NCBI GenBank assembly: GCA_965248685.1
Contig: CBDFKC010000003.1
Span: 2,294,001-2,358,000, forward strand
Length of the DNA: 64,000 nucleotides
Reading direction: 5' to 3'
Origin: VYFG01 sp965248685
Lineage (GTDB): Bacteria; Pseudomonadota; Gammaproteobacteria; Arenicellales; Poriferihabitantaceae
Of the stretch, positions 14,002 through 21,452 are shown one piece after another. Every line of letters begins with the position of its first letter. The stretch's first letter is position 1. The position numbers and the translations under genes are program-made. The notes below the pieces were generated by a model, which saw only the letters and a program-made list of their open reading frames with translations, searched no databases and was not told the origin of the DNA.

Positions 14002-15372
14002 TTATGGAATAACTTGATGGTTGAACCTCACGGAAAGATCAGGCGAAAAATCGATATTTGACAGATCGAAGAAGTCGGATCCTCTAAATTCTAACCTACC
14101 GTTTCCACGGAAGCGTAACCTTGGTTTAGCAGTCCAGGTCGAATAAATCTTAAGATTATCAATAACCGTTAGTTCAGCGGTCGAATCAATAAAATAATGA
14201 GAACCGGGGTTGGTCGGTTGTGTGTTAGCTGATAGTAAACACTTTCCCCCACGTATATCTATTACCGCTGCCCCTTCAGTCGTCTCGATTAGCCTTTGGG
14301 TATGTTCGCATTGGGGATTCCATAATCGAACGGTATTTTTCTTCAGTACTTTGACACCAACCTTCACACGGTTGAATCCACAATTGTGAACCGTTGTATC
14401 GGCCCGAGTAATGATACCGTAAGGAGGAAAATCAGGTGATTCGACTCGACCATCAAAAATGGTATTCGAGATAACACCCCAGATTGATTGTGCATTTTGT
14501 ATTTCGACTCCGGCGCGATAAAATTTAAAAATTGAGGAGTTTTCAATCCGATAGCTATCATTATCTCCTTCATTTTTTTCGTTTGTGAGAAATATGCCTC
14601 GCTGCATATCTGGGCCCATTCGCGTATCGTAAACTCGTAACCAGTCACTTCCCGTATACCCTTGCAATTGATCAGAGTCAAAAGTAGCTTCAATAAATGC
14701 CATCGGTGGATTTGAAGAGGAGCCAATAAATCCTAACCTTTCAAACGTTGTGCCGTTTGAGTTTACGAGCCGAAACATAGATTTGTCGTGACTCATTGTG
14801 GTCAAAACTGTGTTCTCCGGTATCGCTGGGCCACTACGCCAAATCGTGATTTTGTTATGGCTGACTGTATAGATCAAATATTCATTATTATTTAATGTAG
14901 TGCCAGTTACAAAGAGCTTCTGTCCTTTTCGAAAACCTTCTTGAAGAAAGCTGCCCGAGTTACGAGTGATCTCAAATCGCGAAAAACTTAACTTCGAACT
15001 CACTGGACTTGAATATCCGCCAATCCATTTGAAGCCAGGCTCATTGGTGCCTTCACCAAAGCCGGTCCCGCTTCCAACAAAACGAATCGAAGTGTTTGGT
15101 GGAATAACAATGGTGTCTGAGATCATCACCAGTCCATTCACAAAAATCGTACTTGATCTCGATAGGCTAGCGGCAACAGCAACAGCATCTCTCACAGCCT
15201 GAGTGTCATCAGTTGTATCTCCCAGAGTTGCACCGTAATTCTCTAAATTCAGAACGGCGCTTTTGCCATTTTGCAGGACGGGTGGTGTTTTTGGTTGCAG
15301 ACTGCAACCACTAAACAAAATAGCAAAAACAGCCACCTGACTAAAAAAACAGTACCTTTTTAATATATTCAT
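14002..15372 (-). CDS. Lipoprotein with pectate-lyase-type beta-helix
   Basis: The probable start at 15372 (MNILKRYCFFSQ) gives 456 residues and places a lipobox (LFSGC) at about residues 18-22. An upstream ATG at 15426 is also possible but would lengthen the signal sequence. The mature N-terminus shows NLENYGATLGDTTDDTQAV, the hallmark of the pectate_lyase_3 superfamily, and is followed by irregular beta-strand repeats typical of right-handed beta-helix proteins. Such proteins bind or cut polysaccharides. No catalytic residues could be assigned. It lies at the end of the accessory island, downstream of two small genes on the same strand. Lower GC than the flanks is consistent with transfer. 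Confidence 0.75.
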   Translation of the reverse strand: MNILKRYCFFSQVAVFAILFSGCSLQPKTPPVLQNGKSAVLNLENYGATLGDTTDDTQAVRDAVAVAASLSRSSTIFVNGLVMISDTIVIPPNTSIRFVGSGTGFGEGTNEPGFKWIGGYSSPVSSKLSFSRFEITRNSGSFLQEGFRKGQKLFVTGTTLNNNEYLIYTVSHNKITIWRSGPAIPENTVLTTMSHDKSMFRLVNSNGTTFERLGFIGSSSNPPMAFIEATFDSDQLQGYTGSDWLRVYDTRMGPDMQRGIFLTNEKNEGDNDSYRIENSSIFKFYRAGVEIQNAQSIWGVISNTIFDGRVESPDFPPYGIITRADTTVHNCGFNRVKVGVKVLKKNTVRLWNPQCEHTQRLIETTEGAAVIDIRGGKCLLSANTQPTNPGSHYFIDSTAELTVIDNLKIYSTWTAKPRLRFRGNGRLEFRGSDFFDLSNIDFSPDLSVRFNHQVIP

Positions 15373-15525
15373 TACAACTCTATAAACAAGTCTAGTTAAA
15401 ATTCTAAGCATCTTGCAGTACACCAATAAACATTAAACGCAATTATAATTTGCATGAATTCATGCAAATTATACGCGTCAACAGATACATTGGTCAGATA
15501 GAATCCCTTTGAAATAATCTGGGCT

Positions 15526-15693
15526 CTATTGAATGATTCCAGCATTTTCATCATTAAGGTTTGAATACAAAAATTCGTCCTCTCCATCCTTCTCAACGAC
15601 CATAAAGAAATATCGCTGCGGTTCATCGAATCCGGCAAAGATTTCGATATCATCAATTCGGTGGGTATATTCGCTTATTATTACTCCTGACAA
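15526..15693 (-). CDS. 55-residue acidic protein with a non-ATG start
   Basis: This frame was read directly from the bases and runs from TTG at 15693 to TAG at 15526-15528. The product contains SEYTHRIDDIEIFAGF, EPQRYFFMVVEKDGEDEF and YSNLNDENAG, a natural-looking composition rich in Asp and Glu. CAGGAG lies just inside the TTG start and five bases before an ATA codon, so the original start could have been an ATG mutated to ATA. An overlapping frame (15396-15656) gives a less protein-like sequence. The function is unknown. It sits between the two other minus-strand island genes. Confidence 0.5.
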   Translation of the reverse strand: MSGVIISEYTHRIDDIEIFAGFDEPQRYFFMVVEKDGEDEFLYSNLNDENAGIIQ

Positions 15694-15726
15694 TTAAGTC
15701 TGAAAGGGTTGGAGGTGTTAGAGGGG

Positions 15727-15987
15727 TTATTTGGAATCATCCGCCATCATGTCGAATATTGTTTTATCTGATCTCATCGGGCAGCCATCTTGAGAACATC
15801 TTATAAATTGATGGCAAGCCAACACCACAGACTCACAAGAGCAAGCCTCGTTCTTGTGCCCCTCAACTTCCGCGCATTCAACGCGAGCCCGAGCCTTTCT
15901 TTCTGTATTCAAGTTGCTTTCCATAGAGACAAATACTTGGTCAGTAATCTCATTTTCTGTTGATTCTCTTACAGTGTATTCATTCAT
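15727..15987 (-). CDS. 86-residue cysteine-containing hypothetical protein
   Basis: The ATG at 15987 is preceded by GGGAG at a 6-base spacing, a good ribosome site. The protein is acidic and soluble, with six Cys in its second half (ARVECAEVEGHKNEACSCES, then VVLACHQFIRCSQDGCP). It has no signal peptide. The Cys arrangement could bind metal, but no known zinc-ribbon spacing is matched. It leads a minus-strand set with the 55-residue gene 33 bases on and then the lipoprotein. Its function is unknown. Confidence 0.6.
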   Translation of the reverse strand: MNEYTVRESTENEITDQVFVSMESNLNTERKARARVECAEVEGHKNEACSCESVVLACHQFIRCSQDGCPMRSDKTIFDMMADDSK

Positions 15988-16120
15988 AAATTTCTCCCGA
16001 CAACGCAGCCCGAAAACCGAGCAAGTATTGAGGGGGTATTGCGAATTCTCCTGACATAAGAGGGAGGCAAGTTATTGAAGTTATTCAGTATAAAAGTAAG
16101 TTGAAAATTCCCTGGCCTGG

Positions 16121-16453
16121 TTATAAATTTTTAGCCAATTCCTCGGCGCTTTCGTTGTGATAAACCGTCAATATTTTCAGATCTTTCATACCGACCATAC
16201 GGGCAAGTTCCAATAGCCCGAGCTTGCTGGACAATTGAGTAATTGCGGCGTGTCGGCTATCGTGAAAAGTAAGCCCTATAATCCCTGCCATTTCTCGGGC
16301 TTTACGGAATAAGGAACTGATTTGGTCTGAGGATAGATCGAAGTCACAATCAACTTGTTTAAGTATCCTTACGGCCTCTTTAGATAGCACCACGTCCCGG
16401 CTCGTGCCGTTCTTTGTCTCGGACAGATGACAGGTTCCGAGAAGCTTAAATAA
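16121..16453 (-). pseudogene. Truncated tyrosine recombinase (integrase) remnant
   Basis: Only the C-terminal catalytic part survives. Upstream of the first possible GTG start (16393) the frame continues in homologous sequence back to a stop at 16454-16456, including the beta-hairpin region ETKNGTSRDV with its Lys. HDSRHAAITQL holds the His and the second Arg of the active site, and MVGMKDLKILTVYHN holds the nucleophilic Tyr, with Met in the usual His/Trp position. The first catalytic Arg and the whole N-terminal half are missing. It lies 45 bases from the 3' end of tRNA-Leu(CAG), the standard place for the integrase of a tRNA-targeted island. Confidence 0.85.
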
Positions 16454-16497
16454 TCAGTTATTTATACGATCAGAGGGTGATCTGGAGGTAAGAGCAC

Positions 16498-16584
<87 letters not shown>

Positions 16585-16755
16585 ATTTCGATGGGGCCGG
16601 GGAATGTACCTATTGCGCTGGTTATTGTCAATTGTAGTGCTACCCAAATCTTCTTGATTGAGTCATCCAACAGGGTTGATTGGGACCATCCCAGTGCTGT
16701 TAATTCCCTGGGAAATTCGGTATTCTGCGCGCTCTCAAAACAGTGCGTCAAATCA

Positions 16756-17854
16756 ATGGAAATCCCAAACGAATTAGTTGAATCTCTTGAATCCAGTCGC
16801 GAGCGTGTGGGTACGCTCAGGAGGTTTCTTTGACTATTCCGGGAAGAAAGATCGATTAGAAGAGGTTAATCTTCGACTGGAAGATCCTGATCTATGGAGT
16901 GATCCAGACCAGGCCCAGGCTCTTGGTCAGGAGCGTACTAATTTAGAGCAGGTGGTTATTGGGTTGGATAGTCTGGACCGGGATATTAAGGATAGTTCGG
17001 AGCTGCTCGAGTTGGCGGAAATGGAGTCCGATGAAGAAACTCTGAACGCGGTCATTGGTGAAGTTGAAAAAATCGTTGAGCAAATTGAAAAAATGGAATT
17101 TCGTCGGATGTTCAGCGGCGAAGCCGATCGTGCCAATGCTTTTATTGACATTCAGTCAGGGTCCGGCGGCACCGAAGCGCAGGATTGGGCGGACATGTTG
17201 TTACGCATGTATACCCGTTGGGGAGAAGCTCAGGGATATAAACTCGAAATCATAGAGAAGTCCCCGGGAGATGTGGCCGGTATCAAGAGCGCGACCATCA
17301 AAATGACTGGTGAATACGCCTATGGTTATTTACGTACCGAAACCGGGGTACATCGACTGGTGCGTAAGAGTCCATTTGATTCAGGTAATCGCCGCCATAC
17401 GTCATTTGCTTCAGCCTATGCCTACCCAGAGATCGATGATAGTTTTGACATCGAAATCAATCCAGCTGATTTACGCATTGATACCTACCGCGCCAGTGGC
17501 GCAGGCGGACAGCATGTTAACCGTACTGAATCGGCAATCCGTATCACCCATAACCCGTCGGGGATCGTGGTACAGTGCCAGAATGATCGCTCTCAACACC
17601 GTAATAAAGCAGAGGCGATGAACATGTTAAAGGCGAGATTATACGAGGCTGAGCTGAACAAGCGGCGCGAGCAATCCCAGTCGGTGGAAGACAGCAAATC
17701 GGATATCGGATGGGGCAGCCAGATCCGCTCCTATGTGCTGGACCAGTCGCGTATCAAAGATTTACGAACCGGGGTGGAAACCGGCAACACCCAGGCGGTA
17801 TTGGATGGCGCCCTCAATCAATTTATCGAAGCCAGCCTCAAAGCCGGACTATAG
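16756..17854 (+). CDS. prfB: Peptide chain release factor 2 (programmed frameshift)
   Basis: RF2 terminates translation at UGA and UAA. The first 25 codons begin at ATG 16756 (MEIPNELVES) and end at CTT-TGA (16828-16833). A +1 shift then joins the frame from GAC at 16832 to the stop at 17854, giving 365 residues, the same length as E. coli RF2. The second frame contains the GGQ motif (ASGAGGQHVNRTES) that triggers hydrolysis. Without the shift only a 25-residue peptide is made. The start lies 171 bases from the divergent tRNA-Leu, and lysS follows in the conserved prfB-lysS order. Confidence 0.97.
16819..16834 (+). promoter_or_regulatory. RF2 autoregulatory +1 frameshift site
   Basis: AGGAGG (16819-16824), a spacer TTT, then CTT TGA C match the known RF2 frameshift signal: an internal ribosome-binding sequence three bases before the slippery CUU and a UGA stop followed by C. 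Low RF2 slows termination and favours the shift. Confidence 0.97.
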
Positions 17855-17876
17855 TGTACTAACTCATTTTTATCTC

Positions 17877-19352
17877 ATGACTGAAGATAGCGATCAAATA
17901 CAACAGCGGCGCGCCAAACTCGCCCAGCTGAGAGAGAAGGGCAATCCTTTTCCCAACGACTTTCGGCGCGACGCGATGGCCGCAGATTTGCATAAAAACT
18001 ATGCTGAGAAGTTGCCAGAACAAGCCATTGTGGTGAAGGTGGCCGGTCGTATGATGACCCGTCGAATAATGGGTAAAGCGAGTTTTGCCACTATTCAGGA
18101 CGTCGGCGGACAGATCCAATTATATGTCCAGCGCGACGCATTACCTGACGGGTTTTATAGCGAGGAATTTAAGAAGTTTGATATAGGCGACATTGTTGCT
18201 GCGGAAGGTGAATTGTTTCACACCAAAACCGGTGAACTTAGCGTAAGGGTTAGCGATATGCGCTTATTGACCAAGTCCCTGCGACCGTTGCCGGAAAAGT
18301 TTCATGGTCTTACGGATGCCGAAACCCGTTATCGTCAGCGTTATGTTGACCTGATTATGAGTGAGGAGACCCGGCGCATATTTCGTCAGCGCAGTCAGGC
18401 GATTCACTATATTAGAGATTTTATGATCCAACGGGAATTTCTTGAAGTGGAAACCCCGATGATGCATCCGATTCCGGGTGGCGCGGTGGCCAGGCCATTT
18501 GCAACTCACCATAATGCGTTGGATATGCAGCTGTTTTTACGCATAGCACCAGAGCTCTATTTGAAGCGGTTAACGGTGGGGGGATTTGAACGGGTTTTTG
18601 AGATAAATCGAAACTTTCGCAACGAAGGAGTTAGTGCCCGACATAATCCTGAATTCACCATGCTGGAATTTTACTGGGCGTATGCTGATTATCATGAATT
18701 GATCGATTTGACCGAAGATATGGTTCGCGGGGTTTGTCAGGCAGTAACCGGAAGTCATCAGATCGAATATCAGGGACAGGCAATAGATTTTTCCGGTGGG
18801 TTCGCTCGCATGACCATGACTGAATCTATACTGAAATTCAATCCAGAAATCAGCGCATCCCAATTGCAGGATATCGGCGCCATAACCGATCTGGCGAGGA
18901 CCTTGAAAATTGAGGTCAAGGAAAGTTTTGGCATGGGCAAAATTCAGACCGAGATTTTTGAACTGACGGTTGAACACCGATTAATTGAACCAACCTTTAT
19001 CACCGCTTATCCGGTAGAGGTTTCGCCACTGTCGCGACGCAATGACGTAGACCATGATATCAGCGATCGTTTCGAATTTTTTATCGCGGGTCGGGAGATA
19101 GCCAATGGTTTTTCTGAATTGAACGACGCTGAGGATCAGGCCGAACGGTTTCATAAGCAGGTGGCAGAAAAAGATTCTGGAGATGATGAGGCCATGCATT
19201 TCGACGCGGACTATATTCGAGCTCTGGAATATGGCATGCCACCTACCGCTGGCGAGGGCATCGGTATTGATCGATTGATTATGTTGTTAACCGATAGCGC
19301 CTCTATTCGAGACGTCATTTTGTTTCCCCATATGCGTCACGAAAACGGATGA
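17877..19352 (+). CDS. lysS: Lysyl-tRNA synthetase, class II
   Basis: LysS charges tRNA-Lys. I chose the ATG at 17877 (MTEDSDQIQQRR), 22 bases after prfB. An upstream in-frame ATG at 17733 lies inside prfB and adds no family sequence. The 491-residue protein has the N-terminal OB-fold anticodon-binding domain (about 55-150) and the class II catalytic core, with motif 2 around NRNFRNEGVSARHNPEFTML and motif 3 GEGIGIDRLIMLLTD near the C-terminus. Its stop overlaps the lolC/E start (ATGA), linking it to the lipoprotein transporter genes. Confidence 0.98.
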   Translation: MTEDSDQIQQRRAKLAQLREKGNPFPNDFRRDAMAADLHKNYAEKLPEQAIVVKVAGRMMTRRIMGKASFATIQDVGGQIQLYVQRDALPDGFYSEEFKKFDIGDIVAAEGELFHTKTGELSVRVSDMRLLTKSLRPLPEKFHGLTDAETRYRQRYVDLIMSEETRRIFRQRSQAIHYIRDFMIQREFLEVETPMMHPIPGGAVARPFATHHNALDMQLFLRIAPELYLKRLTVGGFERVFEINRNFRNEGVSARHNPEFTMLEFYWAYADYHELIDLTEDMVRGVCQAVTGSHQIEYQGQAIDFSGGFARMTMTESILKFNPEISASQLQDIGAITDLARTLKIEVKESFGMGKIQTEIFELTVEHRLIEPTFITAYPVEVSPLSRRNDVDHDISDRFEFFIAGREIANGFSELNDAEDQAERFHKQVAEKDSGDDEAMHFDADYIRALEYGMPPTAGEGIGIDRLIMLLTDSASIRDVILFPHMRHENG

Positions 19353-20596
19353 TTCGTCCCCTCGAGTTACTGATCGGTCTGCGTTACACCAGGGCCAAAC
19401 GGCGAAACCACTTTATTTCTTTTATTTCTGCGACCTCTATGGTCGGCGTAGTTCTCGGGGTCTGGGCGCTGATTACGGTCATGTCGATAATGAATGGATT
19501 TCACAAGGATCTGCGTGATCGAATTCTGTTTGTCGTTTCCCATGTCACGGTGTCCGGGTTTAATGGGGAGTTGGAGAATTGGCAGGAAGTATCGAGATCT
19601 ATCGCGGGAAATCCTGAGATCGCCGCGGAATCGCCCTTCATTCTCGGACAGGGGATGATTACCAAAGGTAGCAGGGTATCTGGTGCGCTAATCCGAGGTA
19701 TTTTGCCGGAACAGGAAAAGGATGTCTCGGAAGTTCTGTCACATATCGTCGAAGGTAATCCAAGTGGGCTGCGAGCCGGTGATTTTGGCATTATCCTCGG
19801 AGACACTCTAGCGCGCATTTTAGGCGTGGGTTTAGGCGATAAAGTTACAATCGTCGCACCTAAGGGTAAGGTTACGCCGGCGGGACTATTGCCACGGCTA
19901 AAACGATTTACCGTGGTCGGATTGTTCAAGATCAATATGCATGAATACGATAGCGGCATCGCATTGATTCATATCGACGACGCTGCCCGACTGCTTGGCA
20001 TGAAGAATCAGGTAAGTGGTCTGCGTCTGAAACTGACCGACGTCGACCGAGCACCCCTGGTAAGCCAACAAATAGGCGAGGATCTGCAAGATCAATACCG
20101 CATCCGAGACTGGACCCAGGAGCATGCTAATTTTTTCAGGGCTCTCGAGATTGAAAAGCGGGTGGTTTTTATTGTGCTGATGTTAATCATTGCGGTAGCG
20201 GCATTTAACATCGTTTCTACTCTGGTAATGATCGTAACCGACAAGCAGCCCGATGTCGCGATTCTACGGACCCTGGGTATGAGTCCTGGCGGTATTATGA
20301 AAGTGTTTATGGTTCAGGGAACCGTGATTGGCGTTGTTGGTACCTTGCTTGGAGCCAGTCTTGGAGTGGTCACCGCGCTTAACGTAAAAACGATAATTCC
20401 AGCAATTGAAAACTTTTTTAATACCGAATTATTTCCGGTTAGTGTTTACGTGATAACCGACTTTCCGGCGGAACTGCGTTGGCCGGACGTCACCTGGGTT
20501 GTTGTGGTATCCCTGGTGCTCAGTTTTATTGCGACGATTTATCCAGCGTGGAAAGCGTCCCGGGTGCAACCAGCAGATGCACTGAGGTACGACTGA
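19349..20596 (+). CDS. lolC: Lipoprotein-releasing ABC permease (LolC/LolE/LolF type)
   Basis: This inner-membrane permease extracts outer-membrane-bound lipoproteins and hands them to LolA. The 415-residue protein has one N-terminal membrane helix (MVGVVLGVWALITVMSIMNG, about 32-51), a large periplasmic MacB-type domain and three C-terminal helices, the LolC/E layout. The start overlaps the lysS stop by four bases and the stop overlaps the lolD ATG by one base. Only a single permease gene is present, whereas E. coli has lolC and lolE flanking lolD. The symbol is provisional, because a lone permease could be the LolF form that works as a homodimer. Confidence 0.92.
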   Translation: MIRPLELLIGLRYTRAKRRNHFISFISATSMVGVVLGVWALITVMSIMNGFHKDLRDRILFVVSHVTVSGFNGELENWQEVSRSIAGNPEIAAESPFILGQGMITKGSRVSGALIRGILPEQEKDVSEVLSHIVEGNPSGLRAGDFGIILGDTLARILGVGLGDKVTIVAPKGKVTPAGLLPRLKRFTVVGLFKINMHEYDSGIALIHIDDAARLLGMKNQVSGLRLKLTDVDRAPLVSQQIGEDLQDQYRIRDWTQEHANFFRALEIEKRVVFIVLMLIIAVAAFNIVSTLVMIVTDKQPDVAILRTLGMSPGGIMKVFMVQGTVIGVVGTLLGASLGVVTALNVKTIIPAIENFFNTELFPVSVYVITDFPAELRWPDVTWVVVVSLVLSFIATIYPAWKASRVQPADALRYD

Positions 20597-21282
20597 TGAT
20601 AAGTAATCAGGAGTCGATTGTAATCGCGGAAAACATCAGCAAAACGTTTAGCGATGGCAGGATCAAAGTACAGGTCCTTGATCAGGTGGATTTTCAGGTG
20701 CCACGGGGCGAACTGGTTTCAATCGTAGGGGCGTCGGGTTCGGGCAAGACCACTCTATTGCATATCCTGGGTGGATTAGCCGAGCCAACCAGTGGTAGGG
20801 TGAGAATCGACGATCAAGACGTTAATAAATTGTCGCAAAAGGCCCGAGGAAGTTTGCGTAACCGCTCGCTTGGGTTTGTCTATCAATTTCATCATTTGCT
20901 GGCGGAATTCAGCGCCCAGGAAAACGTCGCGATGCCACTGTTGATCAGACGGGATGATCCCGAACATGCCATGGCCCAGGCTGCCAGTATTCTGGATCGA
21001 GTTGGACTGGGTGATCGCTTGGCCCATAAACCCAGTGAATTGTCAGGCGGTGAACGTCAAAGGGCGGCAGTAGCCCGGGCCATGGTGGCTAAACCGCGTT
21101 GTATTATGGCGGATGAACCCACCGGCAATCTTGATTCCAAAACGGCCGGTTCGATCCACGACTTACTGGTTGAATTGAATGAGGAATTTAATACCAGCCT
21201 GATAGTTGTCACACATGACATGAAGCTCGCGGAGAGAATGGGCCGGGTAGTACAAATCGATAACGGAAAAATCGTCGAGTAA
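20596..21282 (+). CDS. lolD: Lipoprotein-releasing ABC transporter ATPase
   Basis: LolD powers lipoprotein release from the inner membrane. The start at 20596 (MISNQESIVIAENIS) shares one base with the permease stop and gives 228 residues. Walker A is GASGSGKTT, the signature is LSGGERQRAAVARA, Walker B is CIMADEPTGNLD, and the switch His lies in VVTHD. The sequence FVYQFHHLLAEFSA is typical of the LolD/MacB branch. It is translationally coupled to the permease gene. Confidence 0.96.
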   Translation: MISNQESIVIAENISKTFSDGRIKVQVLDQVDFQVPRGELVSIVGASGSGKTTLLHILGGLAEPTSGRVRIDDQDVNKLSQKARGSLRNRSLGFVYQFHHLLAEFSAQENVAMPLLIRRDDPEHAMAQAASILDRVGLGDRLAHKPSELSGGERQRAAVARAMVAKPRCIMADEPTGNLDSKTAGSIHDLLVELNEEFNTSLIVVTHDMKLAERMGRVVQIDNGKIVE

Positions 21283-21353
21283 AAGTTAATTTTTCGTTTT
21301 TTGAAACCCATGATCCAGGCAGGTCGGTTTCAAAATATGATCAAAACGGACTA

Positions 21354-21382
21354 CTTGTAAAATTGGCGATATTCGCCATATA
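21354..21382 (+). promoter_or_regulatory. Sigma-32-like heat-shock promoter of lon
   Basis: CTTGTAA (21354-21360) is followed after 13 bases by CGCCATATA (21374-21382). The sigma-32 consensus is CTTGAAA, 13-14 bases, CCCCATNTA, so there is one mismatch in each element. The -10 region also lies in the palindrome TGGCGATATTCGCCA. It sits 70 bases before the lon ATG, and lon is a heat-shock gene in E. coli. Confidence 0.7.
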
Positions 21383-21452
21383 GATTTTGATAGCAGGCGA
21401 ATGTGGAAGCTATCCCCGTTTTACATAATCTAATAGTCAAGTAATCAGAATC

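Noticed and set aside
15396..15656. Minus-strand frame of 86 codons
   Set aside because: It overlaps the more natural 55-residue frame (15526-15693) and has a poor composition.
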